64,000 bases of DNA from Wagnerdoeblera sp046292685 (GCF_046292685.1 NZ_JBKBQM010000002.1:73803-137802), one strand, 5' to 3'. Shown: positions 44,201 to 53,472, numbered from the stretch's first letter. Program-made: numbers and translations. The notes: a model not told the origin generated them from the letters alone.

Positions 44201-46138
44201 TCATCCCTTACCCTCCAGATACCGGCGCCGCGCTTCTTCGGCCCGGCCCATGTCGCGCACCAGCGCCGCGATGGCCACCTCGTCCGACTTGTCGGCATAG
44301 CGGAACTCGCTGTCGGCGTAGCGGTTGATTTCCTGGATGACCATGTCCACGGTGATCGGGCGGATCATCTCTCGCAGCATGTCCTTTTTCCGGTCATAGG
44401 GCTGGAACAGGAACAGCTCGGGGTTTTCCATCCACGCATCGGGCAGGTCCACATCCAGCGCGCGCACCTTGACCGCATCGGTGATGTTCTTGATCGCGCG
44501 TCCCGTAAAGCGGGGATCTGCGGACTGGATCGCCTTGAGATAGGTGCCGATCTTCGCCAGCGTGTCGAGCGGCCCGAGTTCGGCCGCAACCCTGTCCCAG
44601 ACCTTGCGCAAGCCTTCTTCGTGCGGGGTGTTGTGCGCTTCGAAGCTCGCGGCCACCGCGCGTTGCAAGGCCTGGGCTGCGTAAAGCTGGTGGTCGCCCA
44701 GCGGGATCGCGTGGTTCTTGCCCAGCAGCAAGGTCAGGATGTCGATGTAATCCTCGCGGCTTTGCGGGCCATCGACCAGAAAGCGGGCGCCTGCGCGCTG
44801 GCGCAGGGCATCGTCGACATTCTCGGGAAAGTTCGAGAACATGCCGAAGGTGCAGTTGCCGCGCACCACGGTAGTGGCGCCGGCGAAAGCCTCCATGAAC
44901 ACCGCCGTCACTTCCTGCTGCCCGGCCGAAGACTGGCGGTCGCCGCGCTTGCCGGCGATCTGGTCGATGTCGTCGATGGTGCCGAAGCCGATGACGGCCG
45001 GATCGAGAATGTTCGAAATGAACGATCTTGCGTTCTGGCCCGACTTGCCCTGATAGCTGTCGATCTGGTCGATGCTGAAATTCTGATAGCGAAAGGGGTA
45101 ACCCGCCGCCTTGCAGTAATCGTTCAGCAGCCCCGCCATCATCTGGATCAGCGTCGTCTTGCCGGTGCCGGGCGCGCCATCGCCCATGAAGGTGAAGATG
45201 AAGCCGCCCAGTTCGGCAAAGGGGTTCAGCCTGCGGTCGAAGTCGTAGGCCATCATCATCTTGGCCAGCTTCATCGCCTGATACTTGGCGATGTGGTTGC
45301 CGATGACTTCTTCGGGCTTCTTGAAGGCCATGGTCAGGGCGGTGCCGCGCGCCTTGCGGGCCGGGGCGAAACCCGCGATCGTCAGGCCATCCGCCTCGAC
45401 CCGCCAGCTGGCGGCGGCAAAGGCGCCCAGACGTGGGGCCGTTTCGGCGCGGGCCTGAACCTTGGCCATCAGCCCTTCGGCAAAGGCGGCGAGCGTCGCC
45501 AGCAGCCGCGATTCGTCGCTGGCGAAGGCGCCCAGATCCTGATCCAGTTCCCACAAGGCGCCATGCAGCGCCAGGGCAGCATTGTCGGTCAGCACCTCCT
45601 CGACGCCGCCGATATCCACCGAGGTTTCGCCCAGATGGGGCGCGATCAGATAGGACAGCGCGTTGCCGAAGACGTGCAGCACCACCAGCGCTTCGGCGGC
45701 CAGCAGTTCGGTGAACTCGGGCCGGCGGGGTTCGGGCAGGCGGTTTTCCAGGTTGGCTTTCTTCAGCTCGGTCAGGCCCGTCCGCTCGGCCAGGGTTTCG
45801 CCCATCGCCAGCGCGACCGCCAGCGCCCGGCGCAGGGCTTGGGCGGCGGCGGCGGTGGCGGGGGTTGGCAGGCCGTCGTCAGTGGCGCTGTCCAGCCGGT
45901 CGAGCAGCCGCACGGCACCCGGGCGGGTCGTGGCGCGCGTCACAAGACCCGGCGTGGTCGAACGGAACCGGGACACCCGCCCCGGAATGCCCGGCGAGCG
46001 TTCGGGGGCAACGGGCTCGGCCCGCGCGGTGGCCAGCCGCGGGGCATGGTCGAAGCCCTGCAACAGGCCCAGAGCCGCGGGATAATGCCCGCGAATGGTG
46101 TCTTCGCGCAGTTCCATCGTGTCGCGGGGGCTGGACAT
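44201..46138 (-). CDS. AAA+ ATPase of the six-gene operon
   Basis: A 645-residue protein. The N-terminal 270 residues are helical and unlike anything I recognise. The AAA+ module has Walker A GDGAPGTGKTT (G319/K327), Walker B with paired acids in IGFGTIDDID (D389, D390), a sensor-1 asparagine in FSNFPEN (N436) and arginine-finger candidates in DDALRQRAG (R446, R448). A C-terminal lid and an acidic-basic tail complete it. Such ATPases form hexameric rings that remodel protein partners. The ATG at 46138 was preferred to a TTG at 46144. It is central in an operon with coiled-coil and membrane proteins. Confidence 0.88.
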   Translation of the reverse strand: MSSPRDTMELREDTIRGHYPAALGLLQGFDHAPRLATARAEPVAPERSPGIPGRVSRFRSTTPGLVTRATTRPGAVRLLDRLDSATDDGLPTPATAAAAQALRRALAVALAMGETLAERTGLTELKKANLENRLPEPRRPEFTELLAAEALVVLHVFGNALSYLIAPHLGETSVDIGGVEEVLTDNAALALHGALWELDQDLGAFASDESRLLATLAAFAEGLMAKVQARAETAPRLGAFAAASWRVEADGLTIAGFAPARKARGTALTMAFKKPEEVIGNHIAKYQAMKLAKMMMAYDFDRRLNPFAELGGFIFTFMGDGAPGTGKTTLIQMMAGLLNDYCKAAGYPFRYQNFSIDQIDSYQGKSGQNARSFISNILDPAVIGFGTIDDIDQIAGKRGDRQSSAGQQEVTAVFMEAFAGATTVVRGNCTFGMFSNFPENVDDALRQRAGARFLVDGPQSREDYIDILTLLLGKNHAIPLGDHQLYAAQALQRAVAASFEAHNTPHEEGLRKVWDRVAAELGPLDTLAKIGTYLKAIQSADPRFTGRAIKNITDAVKVRALDVDLPDAWMENPELFLFQPYDRKKDMLREMIRPITVDMVIQEINRYADSEFRYADKSDEVAIAALVRDMGRAEEARRRYLEGKG

Positions 46139-46207
46139 GGGCAAACCTTGTTACTGGCAGAACGGTCCGGGGCAGGTCGCCCGGTTGCGGGGGGCAGGCC
46201 CGCGCAT

Positions 46208-47332
46208 CTAGACGGCCCTCAGCACGCGGCCGCCATCGCCGACGACGAACCGGATGACATTGCGAAAGCCCGGCGGATCGCGGTCGGACAGCACCTGATA
46301 GGGCCTTTCGGGCAGGATGACGTAGCGTTGCGTCGCGGTGGCGCCGGTTTCGGCCCCGCGCCCCATGAAGGGATCGAGCGCGAACAGCTGCCGCTCAGCT
46401 CTGGAAAACCAGCCGGTCTTTTCGCTGCGCACTCCGGTGGCCTCCAGCCGCTTCAGCGTCCAGACCAGCGCCCAGTCCTGACCTTCGGGGGGGCGCGCTT
46501 CGGCCAGCACCTCGCCGATGGGGCCCGACTGCAAGGTGAAGGCGCCGGAATACATCGGGCCAAGGTGCAGCCGCTTCAGCCGCTTGGGGTGCAGGTCGTC
46601 GAAATCGGTATCGAAGCCTTGCGCAATCGTCAGCAGCTTCAGCCCGTTCAACGACTGCGCCATCAGATGCGCCTGCACCGCAGGCCAGCGGCGTTCGTCC
46701 TTGGGCAAGGGCGTGCGCCCGGAGTCGGTGCATTCCAGCAGGTAGACCACCGGCAGGTTGACGAGCGAATCGTAAACCGCCCAGGCCAGCAACCAGCGGC
46801 GGCGGCCGTTTTCCTCGGAAAGCCACTGCGCCTGCACATCGTTGCGCGCAAGGAACAACCCGCCTTGCACCAGCATTTGATGGTAAAGCCGCTGCGACAG
46901 CGCGTATTGCAAGGCGGTGGGAATCGTCCGCTCGCCGACGATCTGGCGGATCATGCGATCCTTCAGTTCGGCCTCGGACGGCATGCCTTCGAGGTGCCGC
47001 AGCGCCTGGGCGGCGTCGGTGGCCATGACCAGCAACTCTGCCGCCACCGGAAAGCCGCTTTCGTGCCGGTCGAACGCCAGGCGCGCGCGCAAACCGGGGC
47101 CCTCGGCGCGCCCGGTCATCAGGTATTTCAGCGACAAGGCCCGAAAGCTGCGCGCCAAAGCCTCCAGATACCCGCCCAGCATGCGGATTTCGGGCCGGGT
47201 CAACGCACCGTCGCGTTCCAGTTCGGCGGCGATGCCGGGCATGTGGGCGGTGATCCGCTCGAACTTGGCAAAGTAGCGGCGGGCGGCGAGGTCGTCGTAA
47301 AGCTCGGCATGGTCGGGGGCGGGATCCGCCAT
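46208..47332 (-). CDS. Unrecognised 374-aa protein of the AAA+ operon
   Basis: A 374-residue cytoplasmic protein without signal peptide. The first 200 residues are helical (YFAKFERITAHMPGIAAELERDG, LGGYLEALARSFRALSLKYLM), followed by a strand-rich part with LKRLHLGPMYSGAFTLQSGPIGEVL and RYVILPERPYQVLSDRDPPGFRNVIRFVVG. I recognise no family and no metal- or nucleotide-binding motif. It lies 6 nt after the coiled-coil gene and 69 nt before the AAA+ gene, so it is probably co-transcribed with both. Confidence 0.75.
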   Translation of the reverse strand: MADPAPDHAELYDDLAARRYFAKFERITAHMPGIAAELERDGALTRPEIRMLGGYLEALARSFRALSLKYLMTGRAEGPGLRARLAFDRHESGFPVAAELLVMATDAAQALRHLEGMPSEAELKDRMIRQIVGERTIPTALQYALSQRLYHQMLVQGGLFLARNDVQAQWLSEENGRRRWLLAWAVYDSLVNLPVVYLLECTDSGRTPLPKDERRWPAVQAHLMAQSLNGLKLLTIAQGFDTDFDDLHPKRLKRLHLGPMYSGAFTLQSGPIGEVLAEARPPEGQDWALVWTLKRLEATGVRSEKTGWFSRAERQLFALDPFMGRGAETGATATQRYVILPERPYQVLSDRDPPGFRNVIRFVVGDGGRVLRAV

Positions 47333-47338
47333 GACGTT

Positions 47339-48415
47339 TCAGCCTTGCCCGTAACGGTTCTTGTCGTGCTTTTCGACGATCTTCGCAAAACGGCGGGCAA
47401 AGCGTTCGTCGGCCTTGGCCTTCTGTTCCAGCACCTTGCCGGCAAAGACCATGTGGTCCTCGTGGCTTTCCAGCATGTCGGCCATGCGGTCGTTGGTGGC
47501 CGCGGCGATGGCGGCCATCGCGGCCTGCGCCTCCTGGTCGGTCTTGACGCCGATCTCGTTGATCCGGTGCGCCACGTCCTGCTGCTGCGCGGTCTTGAGC
47601 GACTTCGACAGCGCGTCATACAGCACCACGCGCTGCTTGGTATCGGTCTGAAGCTTGTTGATCAGCACAAGCTGCGTCGCCGCCTGGTTGGTCAGGCTGT
47701 CCACCCAGGTCTTGCCTTTTTCGATGTAGCGTTCCAGCGTCTGGCTTTTGGCCAGCATGACCTGTTCGTCCTGCACCAGCGCGTTGTAGCGCGCGTTCAG
47801 GGCGGCAAGGTCGGTTTCCAGCTTGGTGCGCGCGGCGGCGTCCTGTTCCATCGAGATGCGGTTTTCCAGCTCGATGATGCGGGGGTCCATCGCCGCAATC
47901 TCGGCCCGCACCGATTCCAGCGTGCCGACCACGGTTTCGCGTTCGGTCAGGGTTTCGGCCAGATTCCCCTCGACCTTGGCCTTTTGACCGTTCAGCAGGT
48001 CGAGCTGGCTTTGCAGCAGGCGCACGATGACGTCGGACTTGGCGATCAGATCCTGCAGCTTGGCGTCGATGCTGGCGGTGCGCATCCGTTCCTGCCGCAT
48101 CGATTCCGCCTTGGCCGAGGAAAAGAAGCCGATGAAGCTTTCCATGCCGGTCTTCGAGCGCATCTCGTCGAAGTCCTTGGAAAACCCGGCCGTCACGTCA
48201 TCCAGCCCCATGATGAGCTCGGCGATATTGGCGTTCATCAGTTCGGTGTGCTGGTGCACATCCTGCAAGGTGGCATTCTCGATATCGATCTCCGGCCCGC
48301 CGGTGGCGATCTTGGCGCGCGCCTCCTCGACCCGGGCGGTGATGGCGGAAATCTTGGCCTGGGCCTTGGCGATTTCCTGTTCGCTCTGGCGGATGGCAGC
48401 GTCGAAATCGCTCAT
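47339..48415 (-). CDS. Long coiled-coil protein, first gene of the AAA+ operon
   Basis: A 358-residue, almost wholly helical protein rich in Glu, Lys, Ala and Gln. Heptad-like stretches run from residue 8 to 40 and from about 105 to 300 (QSQLDLLNGQKAKVEGNLAETLTERETVVGTLESVRAEIAA). A short hydrophobic kink MESFIGFFSSAKAESMRQER occurs near residue 90. The overall look recalls TelA-type or PspA-type proteins, but this is resemblance only. The ATG at 48415 opens the operon; the long frame reaching beyond 51 kb is antisense to real genes. A weak promoter precedes it. Confidence 0.8.
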   Translation of the reverse strand: MSDFDAAIRQSEQEIAKAQAKISAITARVEEARAKIATGGPEIDIENATLQDVHQHTELMNANIAELIMGLDDVTAGFSKDFDEMRSKTGMESFIGFFSSAKAESMRQERMRTASIDAKLQDLIAKSDVIVRLLQSQLDLLNGQKAKVEGNLAETLTERETVVGTLESVRAEIAAMDPRIIELENRISMEQDAAARTKLETDLAALNARYNALVQDEQVMLAKSQTLERYIEKGKTWVDSLTNQAATQLVLINKLQTDTKQRVVLYDALSKSLKTAQQQDVAHRINEIGVKTDQEAQAAMAAIAAATNDRMADMLESHEDHMVFAGKVLEQKAKADERFARRFAKIVEKHDKNRYGQG

Positions 48416-48457
48416 GTCGGATCCTCTCGGCAAAACGGATGAAATGGATTTGGGGAT

Positions 48458-48486
48458 GTTATCGCAAATTGCATCCCCTGCGTCAT
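48458..48486 (-). promoter_or_regulatory. Possible promoter of the AAA+ operon
   Basis: On the minus strand ATGACG (48486-48481) and GATAAC (48463-48458) are 17 nt apart, each with 4 of 6 consensus matches. They lie about 43 nt before the first gene. The match is modest. Confidence 0.35.
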
Positions 48487-48535
48487 CCGCTTTCCGACCC
48501 TTGCGAGGCCCGCGGTTCTGCGCCAGCATGCCGGC

Positions 48536-49810
48536 ATGACCGAAGACCGCATCCTTGCCGAAATCACGGCCCGCCGCGACGATCTGATCCGGTTGACCCA
48601 GGATCTGATCCGCATCCCCACCCTGAACCCGCCCGGGCGCAACTACCGGGAAATCTGCGATTATCTGGCCGCCCGGCTGGGGCGGCACGGCTTTGCGACA
48701 GAACTGATCCGCGCCCACGGCGCACCGGGCGACAGCGATGCCTACCCCCGCTGGAGCCTGCTGGCGCGCCGCGAAGGCGGCAGCCCAGGCGACTGCGTGC
48801 ATTTCAACAGCCATCACGACGTGGTCGAGGTCGGCCACGGCTGGACCCGCGACCCCTTCGGTGGCGAACTCGATGGCGGGCGCATCTATGGCCGCGGGGC
48901 GTGCGACATGAAGGGGGGCCTCGCCGCCAGCATCGTCGCCGCCGAAGCCTTCATCGCCGCCTGCCCCGGATTCAACGGCGCCATCGAGATTTCCGCCACC
49001 GCCGACGAGGAATCGGGCGGGTTCGGCGGCGTGGCCTACCTGGCGCAGCAGGGCTATTTCAACCCCGAGCGCGTGCAGCACGTCATCATCCCCGAACCGC
49101 TGCACAAGGACCGTATCTGCCTTGGCCACCGCGGCGTCTGGTGGGCGGAAATCGAGACCAAGGGCCGCATCGCCCACGGGTCGATGCCGTTTCTGGGCGA
49201 CAGCGCGATCCGCCACATGGGTGCCGTGCTGCACGAGATCGAGACGCAGCTTTACCCGCTGCTTGCCACCAAGCATACCGAAATGCCGGTGATTCCCGCT
49301 GGTGCCCGGCAATCGACGCTGAACATCAACTCGATCCACGGCGGCGAACCGGAACCCGAACCCGGCTACACCGGCTTGCCCGCGCCTTGCGTGGCCGACA
49401 GGTGCCGAATCATCCTCGACCGCCGTTTCCTGATCGAGGAAGACATCCGCGAGGTGAAGGCGGAAATCTCGGCCGTGCTGGAACGGGTCAAGGCGCAGCG
49501 CCCGAACTTTCAATACGACATCCGCGACCTGTTCGAGGTGCAGCCCAGCATGACCGACACATCGGCGCCCGTGGTGCGCACGGTGGCCGGGGCTATTGCG
49601 AAGGTGCTGGGAAAGCACGCGGAATACGTGGTTTCCCCCGGCACCTACGACCAGAAGCACATCGACCGCATCGGCAAGCTGAAGAACTGCATCGCCTACG
49701 GTCCGGGCGTGCTGGATCTGGCGCATCAGCCCGACGAATGGGTCGGCGTGGACGACATGATGGACAGCGCCCGGGTGATGGCGCTGACGCTGAAGGAGTT
49801 GCTTTTGTAA
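48536..49810 (+). CDS. M20 family deacylase (ArgE/DapE-like)
   Basis: A 424-residue zinc-dependent M20 hydrolase. Metal ligands and catalytic acids are in FNSHHDVVEVG, GRGACDMKGG and TADEESGG, and the dimerisation region has KGRIAHGSMPFLGDSAIRHM. These enzymes remove acyl groups from amino acids or derivatives (N-acetylornithine, succinyl-diaminopimelate and others). It lies 60 nt before an orphan solute-binding protein gene, suggesting breakdown of an imported acylated compound rather than arginine biosynthesis. The substrate is not known. Confidence 0.88.
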   Translation: MTEDRILAEITARRDDLIRLTQDLIRIPTLNPPGRNYREICDYLAARLGRHGFATELIRAHGAPGDSDAYPRWSLLARREGGSPGDCVHFNSHHDVVEVGHGWTRDPFGGELDGGRIYGRGACDMKGGLAASIVAAEAFIAACPGFNGAIEISATADEESGGFGGVAYLAQQGYFNPERVQHVIIPEPLHKDRICLGHRGVWWAEIETKGRIAHGSMPFLGDSAIRHMGAVLHEIETQLYPLLATKHTEMPVIPAGARQSTLNINSIHGGEPEPEPGYTGLPAPCVADRCRIILDRRFLIEEDIREVKAEISAVLERVKAQRPNFQYDIRDLFEVQPSMTDTSAPVVRTVAGAIAKVLGKHAEYVVSPGTYDQKHIDRIGKLKNCIAYGPGVLDLAHQPDEWVGVDDMMDSARVMALTLKELLL

Positions 49811-49870
49811 CCCGCCCGTGCCGAGATGGGCGTTGCATCGGGGCCCCGTGGCCCGCTCAAGGAGGAAACC

Positions 49871-51340
49871 ATGTTCCACCGTCTGAAACTGTCGGTCGCC
49901 ATTCTGGCGCTGATGGCCGGCGCCGCCCTGGCCAAGGACAGCGTCACCATCGGCATGCAGCTTGAACCGCCGAACCTGGACCCGACCACCGGCGCGGCCG
50001 CCGCGATCCGCGAGGTGACGCAACTCAACGTCTATGAAGGGCTGACCCGATTCAACGCCGACGGCTCGATCGGGCCGGGGCTGGCCGAAAAGTGGGATGT
50101 GACCGACGATGGCAAGGTCTGGACCTTTACCCTGCGCCAGGGCGTGAAGTTCCACGATGGCACCACCTTCGACGCCGAGGATGTCAAGTTCACGCTCGAC
50201 CGCGCGATGGCGCCCGATTCGACCAACGCGCAAAAGCAGCTGTTCGCCCCGATCGAAAGCGTCGAAGTGGTCGATCCCGCCACGGTCAGGATCACGCTGA
50301 AGGCGCCTTCGGGCAACTTCGACTTCAACATGGCCTGGGGCGACGCCTCGATCATGGCGCCCGAGTCGGTGGCCACCAACGCCACCAACCCGGTGGGCAC
50401 CGGCCCCTATCGCTTTGGCCAGTGGGTGCAGGGCGACCGGATCGAGCTGGTGGCCAACCCCGATTACTGGGGCGAAAAACCCTCGATCCCCAAGGCGGTG
50501 TTCAAGGTCATCGCCGACCCGACGGCAGCCTTTGCCGCGATGATGTCCGAGGATATCGACGTCTTCCCGGTGTTCCCGGCGCCCGAAACGCTGGCCCAGT
50601 TCGAAGGCGACAGCCGTTTCAAGGTGCTGCAAGGCTCGACCGAAGGCGAAACCATCCTGGGCATCAACAACAAGCAGCCGCCGCTGGACAACGTGAAGGT
50701 CCGCGCGGCGATTGCCCATGCCATCAATCGGCAGGAAATCATCGACGGCGCGATGTTCGGCTACGGCACGCCGATCGGCACGCATTTCGCCCCGCATCAC
50801 CCCGACTATGTCGACCTGACCGCGCAATCGGCCTACGACCCGGAAAAGTCCAAGGCCCTGCTGGCCGAAGCCGGCGTTTCCGGCCTGAAACTGCGCATGC
50901 ACCTGCCGCCGCCCACCTACGCCCGCCGCGGGGGCGAGATCATCGCCTCGCAACTGCGCGCGGTCGGGATCGAGACCGAGATCATCAACGTGGAATGGGC
51001 ACAGTGGCTGGAACAGGTGTTCAAGGGAAAGGACTTTGACCTGACCATCGTCAGCCACGTCGAACCGGCCGATATCGGCATCTACGCCCGTCCCGACTAC
51101 TACTTCCAGTATGGCAAGCCCGAGTTCAAGGCGATCATGGACGAACTGGCGGTGACGGTCGACCCGGCCAAGCGGTCCGAGCTGAACAAGGCCGCGCAAA
51201 AGATGATCGCCGACGACTACGTCAACGGCTATCTGTTCCAGCTGGCCAAGGCCGGGGTGGCAAACGCCAAGCTGGAAGGGCTGTGGCTGAACTCGCCGGC
51301 GCCGGTGGTCGACCTGGCCGCGATGCGTTGGGCCGACTGA
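49871..51340 (+). CDS. ABC transporter substrate-binding protein, family 5 (peptide/nickel type)
   Basis: A 489-residue periplasmic binding protein with a signal peptide (residues 1-21, AGAALA). Mature sequence shows family-5 features: TIGMQLEPPNLDPTTGAA, YEGLTRFNADGSIGPGLAEKWDV, FTLRQGVKFHDGTTFDAEDVKFTLDRA and NPVGTGPYRF. GGAGGAAACC precedes the ATG. No permease or ATPase gene is adjacent, so the rest of the transporter is elsewhere. The ligand may be a short peptide or other small amine compound. Confidence 0.93.
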   Translation: MFHRLKLSVAILALMAGAALAKDSVTIGMQLEPPNLDPTTGAAAAIREVTQLNVYEGLTRFNADGSIGPGLAEKWDVTDDGKVWTFTLRQGVKFHDGTTFDAEDVKFTLDRAMAPDSTNAQKQLFAPIESVEVVDPATVRITLKAPSGNFDFNMAWGDASIMAPESVATNATNPVGTGPYRFGQWVQGDRIELVANPDYWGEKPSIPKAVFKVIADPTAAFAAMMSEDIDVFPVFPAPETLAQFEGDSRFKVLQGSTEGETILGINNKQPPLDNVKVRAAIAHAINRQEIIDGAMFGYGTPIGTHFAPHHPDYVDLTAQSAYDPEKSKALLAEAGVSGLKLRMHLPPPTYARRGGEIIASQLRAVGIETEIINVEWAQWLEQVFKGKDFDLTIVSHVEPADIGIYARPDYYFQYGKPEFKAIMDELAVTVDPAKRSELNKAAQKMIADDYVNGYLFQLAKAGVANAKLEGLWLNSPAPVVDLAAMRWAD

Positions 51341-51351
51341 TCGCGCCGCCC

Positions 51352-51690
51352 ATGCACCTTGTCCCCGTCACACGCGACGGCATCGAACCCGAAGTTGCCC
51401 GCCCCGATCCCGAAAAGGTCGTGGCGGGCGACCCCGTGCATATCACCTGGAACATCGAGGAGCGGGGCGGGCTTTACGCGGGGCTGTGGCAATCCACCGC
51501 CGGGGCCTGGCGGGTGGATTACACCGAATGGGAATACATCCGCATCCTGTCCGGCCACAGCATCCTGACCGACGCGGCCGGGGCGGAAACGCATTTGCGC
51601 GGCGGCGATTCCTGGGTCATCCGCCCAGGCTTCCGCGGGGTCTGGACCGTCGTGGAAACCACCCTGAAGGAATACGTCATCCTCGCCTGA
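51352..51690 (+). CDS. Cupin-domain protein (DUF861-like)
   Basis: A 112-residue single-cupin protein. AGLWQSTAGAWRVDYTEWEYIRILSGHSILTDAAG and GGDSWVIRPGFRGVWTVVE match the Cupin_3/DUF861 style, as in ureidoglycine aminohydrolase-like and EutQ-like domains. The ATG at 51352 lies 11 nt after the binding-protein stop. It is followed by a strong terminator, so it ends the deacylase-binding protein-cupin unit. The substrate is unknown. Confidence 0.8.
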   Translation: MHLVPVTRDGIEPEVARPDPEKVVAGDPVHITWNIEERGGLYAGLWQSTAGAWRVDYTEWEYIRILSGHSILTDAAGAETHLRGGDSWVIRPGFRGVWTVVETTLKEYVILA

Positions 51691-51715
51691 ACCGGGGGGC
51701 GGGCGGCGAAAGACC

Positions 51716-51742
51716 AAAGGCGGGGCATGGCCCCGCCTTTTT
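51716..51742 (+). terminator. Rho-independent terminator after the cupin gene
   Basis: AAAGGCGGGG (51716-51725) pairs perfectly with CCCCGCCTTT (51731-51740) around a 5-nt loop and runs into five Ts (51738-51742). It separates the cupin gene from the convergent L,D-transpeptidase gene and may serve both. Confidence 0.9.
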
Positions 51743-51780
51743 CCGTTGCCCTGCGCGGCAAGAGGGCGCGCCTTGCCCGA

Positions 51781-52488
51781 TCAGTTGATCGGCGTTGCCG
51801 CTTCCTTTTCCAGCGCGGCATCCACCGCTGCGTCGCCTTCGATCTTGCGCGATTCTGCGACGCTGCGCACCTTCACCGTCGTCGAAACCGGAACCTTGGT
51901 GTAAAGGTCAAGGATGTCCTGGTTGTAAAGCCGGATGCAGCCCGCCGACGTGGCATTGCCGATCGAGGTGTAGTCGCCCGTGCCGTGGATACGGAACATC
52001 GTATCCTTGCCGCTGCGGTAGAGATACAGCGCCCGCGCGCCCAGCGGGTTGTCCGGCCCCGGCCCCATGCCCCCTGCAAGGGCCGCGTATTTCTCGGGCT
52101 GCGTGCGCACCATGTTGGCGGTCGGGGTCCAGTAGGGCCATTCCGCCTTGCGCCCGACATAGGTGGTCGACCGCAGGCCACGCCCCTCGGCCCCTACAGC
52201 GATGCGATAGCGGTCGGCCTGACCTTCGGCAGTAACCAGATACAGGTATTTCACCGTCGGATCGATCACGATGGTGCCGGGTTTCTCCGGCCCGGCATAG
52301 GCCACGGTCGCCCGGCGGTTTTCCTCGGGCACATAGCTTTCCGGCACTGCGGCAATGGTGAACCCGCCATCCTCGACCGTGCCGTAGCCCGGCACCTCGG
52401 GCGGCGCTGCCGGAGGGGCCGGCGGGGCCGCACAGGCGGCAAGTGCGGCCGCAAATGCAAACGCGGTCAGGGTGCGAAACATGGGCAT
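51781..52488 (-). CDS. L,D-transpeptidase lipoprotein (YkuD/ErfK)
   Basis: A 235-residue lipoprotein; the lipobox LAAC places the lipidated Cys at residue 19. A proline/alanine linker (residues 20-33) is followed by a YkuD domain whose catalytic motif is IHGTGDYTSIGNATSAGCIRLYN, with H168 and nucleophile C184. L,D-transpeptidases make 3-3 cross-links or anchor outer-membrane proteins to peptidoglycan. The ATG at 52488 gives the best signal sequence. It converges with the cupin gene across a terminator. Confidence 0.9.
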   Translation of the reverse strand: MPMFRTLTAFAFAAALAACAAPPAPPAAPPEVPGYGTVEDGGFTIAAVPESYVPEENRRATVAYAGPEKPGTIVIDPTVKYLYLVTAEGQADRYRIAVGAEGRGLRSTTYVGRKAEWPYWTPTANMVRTQPEKYAALAGGMGPGPDNPLGARALYLYRSGKDTMFRIHGTGDYTSIGNATSAGCIRLYNQDILDLYTKVPVSTTVKVRSVAESRKIEGDAAVDAALEKEAATPIN

Positions 52489-52590
52489 GACGGGCACGAA
52501 GCAATCCTTTGTCAATTCCGGGCCGGGCAAGCGGCCCATTGCGGCGCATTTGCGCAGGGTTTGATGCGCAAGGTCAAGCCCTCGCGCAGG

Positions 52591-53472
52591 TCAGGCGACA
52601 CGCGCTCGGCGCAAGCGTGCCTCGCGCAACAGGGTGAACAGGCCCGAGGCCACGACGATGGCCGCCCCAAGCAGGGTGATGCCGTCGGGCCATTCGCCAA
52701 AGAACACCCAGCCCAGCACCAGCGCCACCAGCAGCGACGTGTAGCGGAAGGGGGTGGTAAAGCTGACCTCGCCCACCCGCATCACCCGGATGATGAAGAT
52801 ATAGCCCGTCACCACGAATACCCCCGCCAGAGGCAGCAACACGTATCCTGATTGCGGCACCGGCTGCCAGGGCTCGGCCAGCGACAGCACAGCCCCCACC
52901 ACGGTGACCGACAGCGCCGAAAGAAACGCCATCGTCGTCGAAGGCACCGATGCCGGCAGACGCCGCGTCGCCAGATCGCGCAGCACGACGAATGCGACCG
53001 AGGCAAGGGCCACCAGCGCATAGACGTTGATGCCATCCGGCCCCGGCCGCACGATCAGCAGCACCCCCAGGAACCCGACGCAGATCGCGGCCACCCGCCG
53101 CCAGCCTACCCTTTCGCCCAGAAACAGCGCCGCCCCCGCCGTCACCGCCAGCGGCAGCGCCTGCAGGATGGACGACAGCACCGCCAGCGGCATCTGCACC
53201 AGCGCGATGAAGAAAGTGATGGTCGAGGCGACCTCGCCCAGAACGCGCAACCAGACGGTGCGCCCGGCCCTCAGCGTTGCGCGCAGGTCAAGCCCGCCGC
53301 TGAACTGCGCAATCAGCACCAGCAAGGGCAGCGTCACCAGCCCGCGCAACGTGACCGCCTGATACAGCGGCATCTGGGCGGCCACACCCTTCATGCAGGC
53401 ATCGCCGAGGGTAAAGGCGGTCATGGCGATCACCATGAAACCTGCGCCGCGCAAGTTGTCGGACATCGGCAT
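52591..53472 (-). CDS. DMT-superfamily (EamA) transporter
   Basis: A 293-residue membrane protein with ten predicted spans in two EamA repeats (SSILQALPLAVTAGAALFLGERVGWRRV and FTTPFRYTSLLVALVLGWVFFGEWPDG). It is a clear relative of the transporter at 35.7 kb, sharing the GAALFLGE-VGWRR and GEV-S---PFRY wording, so the two are probably paralogues. The ATG at 53472 is preceded by GAAGG; ATG at 53466 is an alternative. The substrate is unknown. Confidence 0.86.
   Translation of the reverse strand: MPMSDNLRGAGFMVIAMTAFTLGDACMKGVAAQMPLYQAVTLRGLVTLPLLVLIAQFSGGLDLRATLRAGRTVWLRVLGEVASTITFFIALVQMPLAVLSSILQALPLAVTAGAALFLGERVGWRRVAAICVGFLGVLLIVRPGPDGINVYALVALASVAFVVLRDLATRRLPASVPSTTMAFLSALSVTVVGAVLSLAEPWQPVPQSGYVLLPLAGVFVVTGYIFIIRVMRVGEVSFTTPFRYTSLLVALVLGWVFFGEWPDGITLLGAAIVVASGLFTLLREARLRRARVA

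Noticed and set aside
48416..51199. N-terminal extension of the coiled-coil gene's frame to 1286 residues
   Set aside because: The extension is antisense to the M20 deacylase and the binding-protein gene. The heptad-rich protein starts cleanly at 48415.
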